A stretch of DNA of 58,999 nt from IMG/VR virus record IMGVR_UViG_3300010966_000080, positions 1 to 58,999 of that record; one strand, 5' to 3'. The stretch is from a virus. The notes below the pieces were generated by a model. The model was not told where the DNA came from and did no database searches. It saw only the letters and a list, made by a program, of their open reading frames with translations. Positions 14,134-23,102 of the stretch are shown in pieces. Both the position numbers and the translations under genes were made by a program. Within the stretch, counting starts at the first letter, position 1. The number at the start of each line of letters is the position of its first letter.

Positions 14134-14463
14134 ATGCGTCAGATTGTAGTCACGCTCAGCGATGCCAGCGGCGGCGCCAAGAACAGCGACCCGATCCCGC
14201 TCGACATCCACGGCCGCCCAGACGTGTCGCTGCAGGTCGCGGTGACCGGCACGGCCAACTGGACGCTGCAGCAGACCCTCGACAACCCGTTCACCACGGG
14301 GTCGATCACTTGGGTCAACCACCCGGATGCCAACATGGTCGCGCAGACCGTCACGCGGCAGGGCAACTACGCCTACATCCCGGCGGCCGTCCGGCTGCAG
14401 TTGTCCAGCGGCAGCGGCTCGGCCACGCTGACGATTGTCCAGTCCGGCGATAATCGAGCCTAA
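14134..14463 (+). CDS. Hypothetical structural protein
   Basis: 109 aa, MRQIVVTLSDASGGAKNSDP, then NWTLQQTLDNPF and YIPAAVRLQLSSGSGSATL. Beta-rich, no signal peptide. A possible hairpin (TGGGGGG at 14088, CCCCCCA at 14110) lies between it and the previous gene, and GAAAGGACACACGC precedes its ATG. Likely a minor tail or head-fibre component by context. Confidence 0.6.
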   Translation: MRQIVVTLSDASGGAKNSDPIPLDIHGRPDVSLQVAVTGTANWTLQQTLDNPFTTGSITWVNHPDANMVAQTVTRQGNYAYIPAAVRLQLSSGSGSATLTIVQSGDNRA

Positions 14464-14465
14464 GC

Positions 14466-16325
14466 GTGTCCTCGGGGCTCTACAGCGGCGTCTCTGGTCT
14501 GGCCCTCGGCTCGGGCCTCTACCGCAACGTCTCCGGCCTGTGGGGCGGGGCGAGCGGGCTGACGGCTGGCTTTGGGGGCGGCAGCCCCTACGGCGGTGCC
14601 TCGCTGTACCTCGACTTCCTGTCGATGACAGCCCCGACGTTCGACAACCGGATCACCTTCACGCGCGGCTCTAACGCCACGCTGACGGACAGCACCGGCA
14701 AGCTGACCTACGCCCCGGCGAACCTGTTGACCTATTCGGAGCAGTTCGACAACGCGGCTTGGACGAAGACAGCAACAGGGACTGGTGTTGTGCCGATTGT
14801 TACGGCGAACGCCGGAACCTCCCCAAACGGAACGCTTAATGCTGATCGTATACAGCTAGATAGTGGAGCCGCTGGGCAAAGTAGTGTTAACCAGACGGCG
14901 GCTGGTGCTCCTAGTGGAACTCCGGGGGTGTTCAGTATATGGCTGCGTTCTTTGGCGAGCGATGTGACGGTGACGCTTTTTTATGGCGCTTCCGTGCAAA
15001 ACGTAACCGTCACCGCAAGCTGGCAGCGTTTCACTTTTACGGTGGCCGCTCCCGCTTCAGGAGAGGTGCGGATTGCAAAACGTGATGCGTGGGCCAGTTC
15101 GGGCGCAGCCGATGTTCTTGCATGGGGCGCGCAGCTCGAACCCGTCACCTACCAGACGACCCCCGGCACCTATGTCGGCACCACGTCAACGGCCTACTAC
15201 GGCCCCCGCTTCGACTACGATCCGGTGACGCTGGCCGCGAAGGGGCTGCTGGTGGAGGAGGCCCGGACGAACTTGCTGACGTACTCGTCGGACTGGACGA
15301 ACGCGGCGTGGAGCAAGACCAATATCACGGTGACTGCGGCGGCAACCGCTTCACCAGACGGAACCGTTAATGCACAGAAACTGGCAGCTACGGCAACTGC
15401 CGTCGCTAACAACTTGAGCGGGTCAATCGTAGTAGCTGCTACTTCGGCTACCTATTCGATCTACGTAAAGCAGGGCACGAGCGCGACTATCGCGAACACT
15501 TTTGCTCTACGGAACATTACAACCGCCACCACCCTTATACTCGGCACGCTCAACTACGCTACTGGGGTCTGGACGTACAGCACCGGCAGCACTGGGGTCT
15601 CCGTGTCCAATGCTGGCAACGGGTGGTGGAGGCTACAGATCACCGCCACGACGGGCATCACTTCCGGCGATAGCCTTTCGGTTTACGTCGGTTTTGCGGG
15701 TGGCGCTGCTACCGCTGGTGACTTCCTCTACGCCTACGGCGCACAACTCGAAGCCGGTGCCTTCGCCACCTCCTACACCCCCACAGTGGCCTCGACCGTC
15801 ACTCGCTCGGCAGACGTCGCCACCATGACCGGGACGAACTTCTCAAGCTGGTATAACCAGAGCGAGGGGACGTTTGTGGTACAGGCCGATAGCCTCACTC
15901 TGTCATCGGTTGGGTGGCTGCTGACGGCAAGCGACGGCACGTCGAACAACCGGTTTGGCCACTACCGCTCCGGTGCGAACCTTGGCGGGTACGTTGTCAC
16001 TGCTACGGTGACGCAGATGGACCTTACACTTGCTTCGGTGGTCGCTAACACCCCCTTCAAGTCGTCTGTTGCTGCGACTTTCAACGACGGCAACACCGCC
16101 TTCAATGGTGCTATCGCGGCGGGTGATACCAGTATCACAATGCCGACGCTAAATAAGCTGGAGATTGGCGCGAATACGGGCGCGATCTACAACGGCCACA
16201 TCCGCGAGATCGCGTACTTCAACACCCGGCTCCCTAACGCCCAGCTACAGACGCTGACGGCCCCCGCGCTGACGGCGACACTGAGCCTCGACTTCACCTC
16301 CGGCGCATACACGGTAGGGTTCTGA
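14466..16325 (+). CDS. Fibre/spike protein with carbohydrate-binding-like modules (paralogue 1)
   Basis: 619 aa, GTG start. The Gly/Ser-rich N-terminus (about 50 residues) is followed by repeated modules beginning NLLTYSEQFDNAAWTK and NLLTYSSDWTNAAWSK, each about 150-170 residues and ending LAWGAQLEPVTY or AYGAQLEAGAFATSYTPTVA, a pattern of phage fibre/spike beta-sandwich (LamG-like) domains. The final domain ends NGHIREIAYFNTRLPNAQLQ. It shares linkers with the next gene while module interiors differ, indicating recombination. Receptor recognition is the likely role. Confidence 0.75.
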   Translation: MSSGLYSGVSGLALGSGLYRNVSGLWGGASGLTAGFGGGSPYGGASLYLDFLSMTAPTFDNRITFTRGSNATLTDSTGKLTYAPANLLTYSEQFDNAAWTKTATGTGVVPIVTANAGTSPNGTLNADRIQLDSGAAGQSSVNQTAAGAPSGTPGVFSIWLRSLASDVTVTLFYGASVQNVTVTASWQRFTFTVAAPASGEVRIAKRDAWASSGAADVLAWGAQLEPVTYQTTPGTYVGTTSTAYYGPRFDYDPVTLAAKGLLVEEARTNLLTYSSDWTNAAWSKTNITVTAAATASPDGTVNAQKLAATATAVANNLSGSIVVAATSATYSIYVKQGTSATIANTFALRNITTATTLILGTLNYATGVWTYSTGSTGVSVSNAGNGWWRLQITATTGITSGDSLSVYVGFAGGAATAGDFLYAYGAQLEAGAFATSYTPTVASTVTRSADVATMTGTNFSSWYNQSEGTFVVQADSLTLSSVGWLLTASDGTSNNRFGHYRSGANLGGYVVTATVTQMDLTLASVVANTPFKSSVAATFNDGNTAFNGAIAAGDTSITMPTLNKLEIGANTGAIYNGHIREIAYFNTRLPNAQLQTLTAPALTATLSLDFTSGAYTVGF

Positions 16326-16326
16326 T

Positions 16327-18546
16327 ATGGCCACGATGCTTTTCAACAACCTCATCACCTTCAGCCGGGGCACTAACGCCACCCTGACCGGCCCCACCGG
16401 CCTCATCCAGTGGGCACCAAGCAACCTGCTGACCTATTCGGAGCAGTTCGACAACGCGCCGTGGGCTAACACTGTACAAGGCACGGGCGTAGCGGCGACT
16501 GTAACCGCCAACGCTGGCACTGCACCTGATGGCACAGCCACGGCTGATCGGTTGCAATTTAGCCTCGCGGGCGGCACTACCACGAACGACATCACCCGCC
16601 GCCGCCAAGACTTTACGGCGCCCGCAACAACCTATGTTTTCAGCGTCTATTTGAAGACGTTTGATGGGTCTACGCAGACGGTTCACCTCGTCGGCCCGAC
16701 TGGCGCGACGACTAGCGTTGTAGTTACGGGCGACTGGCAACGGTTCTCTGTCAGCGGCGTCAGCACCGGTGGGGTTGTGTCTTACGCCATTGGCCTTCGT
16801 GGCGGATGGACCCCCATTAACTCTAACACTGCTGATGTGCTGGCTTGGGGCGCACAGCTCGAACTAGGCAGCACCGCGACCACGTACAACAGCACGACCG
16901 TCAAGAACCTGTTGGGCTACAGCGAGGCGTTCGACAACGCGGCTTGGACGAAGAGCAACGCGAGCATCGTGACGGGGGCTGCGGCCAACCCGGTCAATGG
17001 CCTGTTCAACGCGCAGAAGCTGATGGTGGATGCGGCTACGACCACACACCGCGCAAGCCAGATCGCCACCACTGCCAACGGCGTCAGCCACACTATGTCG
17101 CTGTATGTTAAAGCGGCTGAATACAGCCGTGTTGGGCTACGTGAAGGCAACTTTTCTGGCGCGTACGCCTCGTTCAATCTGGCTACGGGCGTTTTGATTG
17201 ACCAAGGATCGGGCGGCGTCGGTTCTATTGCTGACCTCGGCAACGGCTGGTTTCGCGTTTCAATGACAAGCGCGTCTGGCGGCGCTACTATGCGGCTTGA
17301 TATTTTTCCGCTACCCGCCAGCTACACAACTGGATCGCCCAGTATTGCCTACACAGGCGACGGCAACAGCGGCATCTACATCTGGGGCGCGCAGCTATCG
17401 GATAGTGGCAGCCTTGACCCCTACGTGCCCACCCCCGGTGCCGCACCGACCTCTGCCGCATACTACGGCCCCCGCTTCGACTACGATCCCGTCACACTAG
17501 CCCCCAAGGGGCTGCTGGTTGAGGAGGCGCGGACGAACTTGCTGACGTACTCGGAGGACATCACCAACGCGGCTTGGATTAAAACACTTTGCACCGTCGT
17601 TGCGAACGGCACTATTTCTCCGGACGGCGCTGCCGATGCTGACAAGGTAACGGACAACAGCGGCAGTGGCACCGAAGTCTCACAAACGGTAACGGTAACT
17701 TCCGGCGCAACGGTCGCAAACAGCCGCTACTTCAAATACATTGACTGCCGTTGGGTTAGGCTAACCATTGGTGATGCAACCAACTTTGTCCGTGGTTGGT
17801 TTGACATTCAAAACGGTGTTGTTGGCGGAACGAGTACCGGCGGCACCGGAACAGGTGCAGTGGTTTCTATCACCCCCTCTGGCAATGGATGGTATCGCTG
17901 CACTTTGATTGGCGCTCTTACCGGCGCTACTTCTTACCCCTGCCTTAGTATGACTGCGCTGGATAACAATACCGCTGCCCGCGTATCTGGCGGCTCTTAC
18001 TTCATCTGGGGCGCGCAGGCAGAAGCCGGAGCCTTCGCCACATCCTACATCCCCACAGTGGCCTCCACTGTCACCCGCTCGGCAGACGTCGCTACGCTGA
18101 CGGGGACGAATTTCGCCCCTTGGTACAACCAGAACGCTGGTACTTTAGTCGTCTCTGCAAGTCAGCCGACGATTTTTGGGCTGTCAAAAACCGCAGCGTC
18201 TGTCAACGATGTGGGTTCTAGTCGGTTCAATATATATCGACAAGCTCTGGGTGGAATTAATGGTTTCGTCACTCCGGGGTCGGGTGCAATCGCCAGCGGG
18301 GTTTCGGCAACTGCTAACACCCCGTGGAAGGCAGTTTTGGCATATACAACAACCGACGGGTATGTTTCGGCCAATGGCGCATCCGTCGTGTCCGGGGCGC
18401 ACACGATCCCGCTTGGAACTCTCAATAACCTGTGCATCGGTAACGCGGCTTCCATCGGAAGTGAGCATTTCAACGGCCACATCCGCTCCGTCACCTACTA
18501 CCCAGATCGGGCATCCAACACCCAGCTACAGAGCATCACGACATGA
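16327..18546 (+). CDS. Fibre/spike protein with carbohydrate-binding-like modules (paralogue 2)
   Basis: 739 aa, starting 1 base after the previous stop. It has three NLLTYSEQFDNAPWAN-type modules (starting near residues 35, 195 and 400), each closing with WGAQ. The last domain contains VTRSADVATLTGTNFAPWYN and NGHIRSVTYYPDR, as in paralogue 1. The linker around AYYGPRFDYDPVTLA and GLLVEEARTNLLTYS is nearly identical in both genes. Module interiors use more A/T-ending codons than the linkers. Probably a receptor-binding protein that exchanges modules. Confidence 0.75.
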   Translation: MATMLFNNLITFSRGTNATLTGPTGLIQWAPSNLLTYSEQFDNAPWANTVQGTGVAATVTANAGTAPDGTATADRLQFSLAGGTTTNDITRRRQDFTAPATTYVFSVYLKTFDGSTQTVHLVGPTGATTSVVVTGDWQRFSVSGVSTGGVVSYAIGLRGGWTPINSNTADVLAWGAQLELGSTATTYNSTTVKNLLGYSEAFDNAAWTKSNASIVTGAAANPVNGLFNAQKLMVDAATTTHRASQIATTANGVSHTMSLYVKAAEYSRVGLREGNFSGAYASFNLATGVLIDQGSGGVGSIADLGNGWFRVSMTSASGGATMRLDIFPLPASYTTGSPSIAYTGDGNSGIYIWGAQLSDSGSLDPYVPTPGAAPTSAAYYGPRFDYDPVTLAPKGLLVEEARTNLLTYSEDITNAAWIKTLCTVVANGTISPDGAADADKVTDNSGSGTEVSQTVTVTSGATVANSRYFKYIDCRWVRLTIGDATNFVRGWFDIQNGVVGGTSTGGTGTGAVVSITPSGNGWYRCTLIGALTGATSYPCLSMTALDNNTAARVSGGSYFIWGAQAEAGAFATSYIPTVASTVTRSADVATLTGTNFAPWYNQNAGTLVVSASQPTIFGLSKTAASVNDVGSSRFNIYRQALGGINGFVTPGSGAIASGVSATANTPWKAVLAYTTTDGYVSANGASVVSGAHTIPLGTLNNLCIGNAASIGSEHFNGHIRSVTYYPDRASNTQLQSITT

Positions 18547-18818
18547 CAGACTACTGCACGAAGAACGTAGACAAGGGCGAGTTTGACACGGTCATGCTGG
18601 CCACGGGCCTGTGCGTAGAGGATGAGGAGGGCAACGTGGTTCCGGCCTCCAGCGGCGTGCTGCTCGACCGCATCGGACCCATTACGATTGGGGAGGTGAC
18701 GTACCCCGAGTATTACGCTAATATCCGCCTGCTGTTTGAACCCAGCGAAGAACAAGTGGCGGTCATTACGCAGTATGCTATCGATCCGTCGCAGCCCCAG
18801 TACCGTAGCTGGCTGTAA
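18543..18818 (+). CDS. Hypothetical protein downstream of fibre gene
   Basis: 91 aa, MTDYCTKNVDKGEFDTVMLA and onward. Coupled to the fibre gene by an ATGA overlap. No domain is recognised. Small proteins directly after fibre genes sometimes act as fibre chaperones or accessory subunits; that role is only inferred from position. Confidence 0.6.
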   Translation: MTDYCTKNVDKGEFDTVMLATGLCVEDEEGNVVPASSGVLLDRIGPITIGEVTYPEYYANIRLLFEPSEEQVAVITQYAIDPSQPQYRSWL

Positions 18819-18830
18819 GGAGTACTCGCG

Positions 18831-19448
18831 TTGGCCGACGTCAAGATCACCGACTTCTCCCCCGCCACGACCCCGCTCGCCGGGACCGAGCTGCTTGAGG
18901 TCGTCCAAGGCGGATCCAGCAAGAAGGTCGCCGCCAGCGACATCGGCAACAGCGCCACCGCGCTGCCCTTCTCGTCCCTGTCTGGGCGCGCCTACATCTC
19001 GGCCTACAGCGCCATCGACCAGAGTGGCAGCACCGTCGCCGCCACCGCCGTCCTCATCGGCACGACGGACTTCAGCTCCGGCATCAGCGTAGCCAACAAC
19101 GGCAGCGGCAACCCCACGCGGATCACCTACGCCGTCGCCGGGACGTACATGCTCGCGCCGTCGATCCAGATCGCCAACTCCGCCGCCGCCGACCACGACG
19201 TCACCTTCTGGCTGCGCAAGAACGGCACCGACATCGCCGCCTCGGCGACCGTATTGACCGTCCCGAAGGTCGGAGACGGCGGCGCGGCCTTCTTCCAGTT
19301 CGTGACCTACGTGCAGGTCACGGCGGGCCAGTACATCGAGGTCATGTGGCTGCCGGAGAACGCGGCCGTCACTCTCGACTACATCGCCGCCGGTGCAATC
19401 GCCCCAGCCGCTCCGTCGATCATCATCGCCTCCGAAAGAATAGCGTAA
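18831..19448 (+). CDS. Structural protein with C1q/TNF-like beta-sandwich pattern
   Basis: 205 aa, TTG start supported by AAGGAGTACTCGCG. The N-terminal segment DVKITDFSPATTPLAGTELL is typical of virion-attachment regions of phage fibres. The rest, with FSSGISVANNGSGNPTRITY, AGTYMLAPSIQIAN and GQYIEVMWLPENAAVTLDYI, resembles C1q-like trimeric beta-sandwich heads. Probably a short fibre or decoration protein. Confidence 0.65.
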   Translation: MADVKITDFSPATTPLAGTELLEVVQGGSSKKVAASDIGNSATALPFSSLSGRAYISAYSAIDQSGSTVAATAVLIGTTDFSSGISVANNGSGNPTRITYAVAGTYMLAPSIQIANSAAADHDVTFWLRKNGTDIAASATVLTVPKVGDGGAAFFQFVTYVQVTAGQYIEVMWLPENAAVTLDYIAAGAIAPAAPSIIIASERIA

Positions 19449-19451
19449 GCC

Positions 19452-19922
19452 ATGTCCGGCTACGACTTCGACGCGCGGTCGCTGCGAGCCAAGCAGGACA
19501 TCGACGACGCCCTCGGCCAGCGCGTGCAACAGCCTGTGACGCAAATGCCACAAGCCATGCCGCAGATGCAGCGGCCCGTGCAGGCCAACCCGCAGATGCA
19601 GCAGCTCATGGCGCGCTACCAGCCGGGTACTCCCGCGACTGCCCCGGCCCGGCAGGCCTTCAGTGAGGGCGGCGGCGTGTGGACGCGCAAGGAGGGCCAG
19701 AACCCCGAGGGCGGCCTCAATGCCGCCGGGCGCGCGTCTCTGCGGGCTCAGGGCCACGACATCAAGCCGCCTGTCAGCGCGAAGCAGGCGGCGAAGTCAC
19801 CAAAGGCCGCAGGCCGCCGGAAGAGCTTCTGCGCTCGGATGGGCGGCATGGAGGGTCCGATGAAAGACGAAAATGGCAAACCAACCCGCAAGGCGCTCGC
19901 GCTGCGCAAGTGGGACTGTTGA
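19452..19922 (+). CDS. DUF6321-like small basic protein
   Basis: 156 aa. The N-terminal Gln/Pro/Met-rich segment is followed by GGGVWTRKEGQNPEGGLNAA and RKSFCARMGGMEGPMKDENG, ending TRKALALRKWDC. This Cys-ended, strongly conserved motif matches the DUF6321 pattern found across marine and freshwater phages, whose function is unknown. Encoded in the late region, perhaps a virion protein. Confidence 0.75.
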   Translation: MSGYDFDARSLRAKQDIDDALGQRVQQPVTQMPQAMPQMQRPVQANPQMQQLMARYQPGTPATAPARQAFSEGGGVWTRKEGQNPEGGLNAAGRASLRAQGHDIKPPVSAKQAAKSPKAAGRRKSFCARMGGMEGPMKDENGKPTRKALALRKWDC

Positions 19923-19935
19923 GAAGGTCACGACG

Positions 19936-20394
19936 ATGGACGGTTTCAAGGACAGCACCAAGACCCGGTACGCCAAGGGCGGATCCTGCTACGCCAAGGG
20001 CGGCAGCGTGATGAAGAAGGCCAACGGCGGCATGGTCGCACAGGACGCCAGCGCACGCCGCGTCCGCGCCGAAGAGGCAGGCGAGGACGCCATCATGGGC
20101 ATGCCGCGCGCCAAGGGCGACGACTTCCGCAAAAAGCGCGGTATCGAGGTGACCAAGACCACGGTCCGCGAGCTCGACCCGCGCAGCGCGGTCATGGCCG
20201 GGGACACCCTCGGCAAGCGGCTCTCGCGGCCTGTCTCGCGCGAGGAGATGGCGCAGGCCGCCCGCTCGAAGGGCTCGTTCCGCAACACCCCGCTGATCGG
20301 CGGCGCCCTCGGCACCGTGCGCGACGTCATCAAGGAGGCCACCGGCTTCAAGAAGGGCGGCCTCGCCGCCATGCCTCGCGGCAAGAAGGGCTGA
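19936..20394 (+). CDS. Hypothetical basic protein
   Basis: 152 aa, MDGFKDSTKTRYAKGGSCYA and onward, with repeated YAKGGS/KKGG motifs at both ends and many Lys and Arg. The ATG at 19936 was chosen over one at 19873 because GAGAAGGTCACGACG precedes it and the earlier start would overlap the upstream gene. No enzymatic motif; possibly a minor virion protein. Confidence 0.6.
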   Translation: MDGFKDSTKTRYAKGGSCYAKGGSVMKKANGGMVAQDASARRVRAEEAGEDAIMGMPRAKGDDFRKKRGIEVTKTTVRELDPRSAVMAGDTLGKRLSRPVSREEMAQAARSKGSFRNTPLIGGALGTVRDVIKEATGFKKGGLAAMPRGKKG

Positions 20395-20410
20395 CCCCTC
20401 GCCATTTACG

Positions 20411-20436
20411 CCACACCCCCGGTGTGGTAGTATTTT
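20411..20436 (+). terminator. Weak terminator-like hairpin
   Basis: CCACACC (20411-20417), loop CCC, GGTGTGG (20421-20427), followed by TAGTATTTT. The T-run is interrupted, so termination may be partial. It lies in the 69-base gap between late genes. Confidence 0.45.
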
Positions 20437-20463
20437 GAAAACCTACACGGGAACCTGATTGCC

Positions 20464-20868
20464 ATGGCCAATGCGCTGTACCCAACTTGGAAGGCTGCAC
20501 TTCTCCAGTTCAGCACGAACAACAACCTGTCGGCGGGCACCGTGAAGGTGGCTCTGGTCGACACCGGCGTGTACACGTACAATGCCGCCGATCAGTTCTA
20601 CACGTCGGTCTCGGCCGCCGTAGTCGGCACGCCACAGACCATCGGCACGAAGACCTTCACCGGCGGCGTGTTCGACGGCGCGGACGTCACGTTCACTGCC
20701 GTCACGGGCAACTCGGTCGAGGCCCTCGTGCTGTACGTCGACACCGGCACGGCTGGCACGTCGCCTCTGGTGGCCTACATCGACACGTCGGTGACCGGCC
20801 TGCCGGTGACACCGAATGGCGGCGACATCTCGATTACATGGAACGTTTCAGGTATATTTAGTTTGTAA
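20464..20868 (+). CDS. Virion structural protein
   Basis: 134 aa, MANALYPTWKAALLQFSTNN then VKVALVDTGVYTYNAADQFY and a C-terminus NGGDISITWNVSGIFSL. This layout (YPTWK, KVALVDT, ISITW) is seen in small phage structural proteins near tail genes. No catalytic residues are visible. Likely a tail-associated or decoration protein. Confidence 0.65.
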   Translation: MANALYPTWKAALLQFSTNNNLSAGTVKVALVDTGVYTYNAADQFYTSVSAAVVGTPQTIGTKTFTGGVFDGADVTFTAVTGNSVEALVLYVDTGTAGTSPLVAYIDTSVTGLPVTPNGGDISITWNVSGIFSL

Positions 20869-20888
20869 GCCCTCTGAGGGAGTAGCCG

Positions 20889-21866
20889 GTGGCGCTCAAG
20901 CACGCATTTGTCAGCGGTAAGACCGACGGGGCGGACGCCACACAAGTCCAGCCCTCCAACTGGAATGCGTCGCACACCATCGACACCGACGGCGTCACCA
21001 TCCCGGCCAACGCCACCGCCCCGGCGTCGCCCGCCGCCGACAACGTCACGCTCTTCTGCACCGAGATCGCCAACCGGGCGATGCCCGCATTTGTCGGCCC
21101 CTCCGGCCTTGACAGCGCCCTGCAGCCGCTACTCGCGCGCAATAAGGTGTCGTTCTGGAACCCGCCGGGCAATGCGACCACCGCCCCCGGCGTATTCGGC
21201 TTCGGCACGCTCACTATCGTGTCGAATGCGGGCACGACTTTCACCGCGCGCAACGTCGCCGCGACCAACGTGCTCACGCGCATGAAGCGCGTCGCCGTGG
21301 TCAGCACCGCGACGGCGGGCACGCTGGGCAGCCTGCGCGATCCTGCCGCGCAGTACACCGTCGGCACCGGCTCGGGTCTCGGCGGCTTCCACTTCGTCGC
21401 CCGCTTCGCCACCTCAGACGCCGCCACGGTGGCGGGCGCGCGGGCCTTCGTCGGCATGAGTTCGGCGACCACCGCGCCGACCAACGTCGAGCCGTCCACC
21501 CTCACCAACTCCATCGGCGTGGCGCAGCTCTCGACCGACGCCACCCAGTGGTACCTCGTCTACGGCGGCAGCGCGGCCCAGACCGCTATCGCCCTCGGCA
21601 CCGGGCTGGGCGCCCCGACACTGACCACCACCGCCTTCGAACTGGCGCTGTTCTGTGCCCCGTCGGCCAACGGCGTCGTCCACTACGAGGTGCTCAACAT
21701 CGGCACCGGCGTCACGGTAGTGGGCACGATCACCCCCGGCACGCCCGGCGTGCAGACGCCCGCGAACACGACCCTGCTCGCACCGCGCTTCTGGCGCACC
21801 AACAACGCCACCGGCGCGGTCATCGGCTTGGACATTTGCTCGCTCTACATCGAGACTGACCAGTGA
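20889..21866 (+). CDS. Fibre-like structural protein
   Basis: 325 aa, GTG start with GAGGGAGTAGCCG upstream. Opens MALKHAFVSGKTDGADATQV followed by QPSNWNASH, a common N-terminus of phage fibre proteins that join the virion. The body is Ala/Thr/Val-rich with the segments WNPPGNATTAPGVF and GGFHFVARFATSD, and ends VIGLDICSLYIETDQ. Probably a side-fibre or head-fibre subunit. Confidence 0.65.
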   Translation: MALKHAFVSGKTDGADATQVQPSNWNASHTIDTDGVTIPANATAPASPAADNVTLFCTEIANRAMPAFVGPSGLDSALQPLLARNKVSFWNPPGNATTAPGVFGFGTLTIVSNAGTTFTARNVAATNVLTRMKRVAVVSTATAGTLGSLRDPAAQYTVGTGSGLGGFHFVARFATSDAATVAGARAFVGMSSATTAPTNVEPSTLTNSIGVAQLSTDATQWYLVYGGSAAQTAIALGTGLGAPTLTTTAFELALFCAPSANGVVHYEVLNIGTGVTVVGTITPGTPGVQTPANTTLLAPRFWRTNNATGAVIGLDICSLYIETDQ

Positions 21867-22021
21867 CGTACACGATCATCCTCGACGAGGGCGTGGTCCT
21901 CCGCGACAGTGACGGGGCGCAGGTCGCTCCCTGTCAGTCGGACCACGATCCCGACTTCGTGGCGTACAATGCGTGGGTTGAGGCGGGCGGCGAGCCGACG
22001 ATCCTAGACACTAGGAGCTAG
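21863..22021 (+). CDS. Small acidic hypothetical protein
   Basis: 52 aa, GTG start overlapping the preceding TGA (GTGA). MTYTIILDEGVVLRDSDGAQ, then a His/Asp-rich turn and NAWVEAGGEPTIL. Proteins of this type (DGxxVAPCQS...YNAWV) commonly follow phage fibre genes; the function is unknown. Confidence 0.6.
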   Translation: MTYTIILDEGVVLRDSDGAQVAPCQSDHDPDFVAYNAWVEAGGEPTILDTRS

Positions 22022-22023
22022 TC

Positions 22024-23007
22024 GTGGCCGCGTTTGACGCAGGCGCATTTGACGCAGGCGCATTTGACGTCACCGCCGGGCCGTCCACCCAGACGCTCAC
22101 GCAGACGGCGCGCTTCAACAACTCGAACACCTTCTACACGCCGACGGTGACGCGCGGCGCGAGGGTGCTGACCCCGGCGCGCTACACCAACACGAACGCC
22201 TTCTACGCGCCGACGGTCACGCGCAGCACCACCCTGTCGCCCGCACGCTTCAACAACGCGAACACCTTCTACTCGGCGACGGTGGCGCGGGGCGTGAGGG
22301 TGCTCACGCCCGCACGCTTCAACAACGCGAATGCCTTCTACACACCGACGGTGACGCGCGGTGTGAGGGTGCTCACCCCGGCTCGGTACACCAACACCAA
22401 CACCTTCTACCCGGCGGCGATCACGCGCAGCACCACCCTGTCGCCCGCGCGCTACACCAACTCGAACACCTTCTACCCGGCGACCGTCCTGCGCGGCGCG
22501 AGGGTGTTGACCCCGGCGCGCTACACCAACGCGAGTGTCTTCTACTCGCCGACCGTGCTCAGGGGTGCCCGCGTGCTCACCCCGGCCCTCTACACCAACG
22601 CGAACACTTTCTACCCGGCGACCGTCCTGCGCGGATCTCGCGTGCTCACCCCGGCGCGCTACACCAACGCGAACACCTTCTACTCGGCGACGGTGACACA
22701 AGGCACGGCGACGGTGGTGCTCTCACCGGCGCGCTACGACAACACGAGCGTCTTCTACTCGCCGACGGTGGTCGACCCGCCGAGCTCCCGTGTCCTGCTT
22801 CCGGCGCGCTACGACAACGCGAGCGTCTTCTACTCACCGACGGTGCTGCTCTTCCCGTGGAACCCGAACACCAATCGGCAGCCGTACGGGCAGGTGTCAT
22901 ATGCGCCGCGCGCGGCGCTGTCCGTAGGCCCCGAGGCCGCTGCTCCGCCATTCCCGCCGAACCACACGCAGCCCCGGCAGCCGCTTCCACCCCCTCCGGT
23001 GGTGTAG
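22024..23007 (+). CDS. Tandem-repeat fibre-like protein
   Basis: 327 aa, GTG start after CTAGGAGCTAGTC. Residues 29-274 consist of eleven 22-23-residue repeats of the form PARYTNxNTFYxxTVxRG followed by xRVLT. The start (FDAGAFDAGAFD) is a shorter repeat and the tail is Pro-rich with RQPLPPPPVV. The regular Tyr/Asn/Thr repeat suggests a beta-structured fibre or shaft. The last two or three units differ (ARYDNxSVFYSPTV), as if added separately. Confidence 0.7.
   Translation: MAAFDAGAFDAGAFDVTAGPSTQTLTQTARFNNSNTFYTPTVTRGARVLTPARYTNTNAFYAPTVTRSTTLSPARFNNANTFYSATVARGVRVLTPARFNNANAFYTPTVTRGVRVLTPARYTNTNTFYPAAITRSTTLSPARYTNSNTFYPATVLRGARVLTPARYTNASVFYSPTVLRGARVLTPALYTNANTFYPATVLRGSRVLTPARYTNANTFYSATVTQGTATVVLSPARYDNTSVFYSPTVVDPPSSRVLLPARYDNASVFYSPTVLLFPWNPNTNRQPYGQVSYAPRAALSVGPEAAAPPFPPNHTQPRQPLPPPPVV
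22108..22845 (+). repeat. Eleven 66-69-bp coding repeats
   Basis: Each unit encodes A-R-(F/Y)-(N/T)-N-x-(N/S)-x-F-Y plus a TV-containing linker. Units differ mainly at third positions and in the linker, and the phase is kept throughout, so the protein can lengthen or shorten by whole repeats. Confidence 0.85.
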
Positions 23008-23102
23008 CAGGCGCGCGCCTTGCGTTTACATCGCGCGGCGCATTTGCTATCGTGAGGGTGTAATAGAGGCTTGCTGTCGTTTGCGAGCTGCTACTCCCCT
23101 AT

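Noticed and set aside
22108-22845. CRISPR-like array
   Set aside because: The repeats are coding, 66-69 bp, in a constant reading frame and without unique spacers of regular length.
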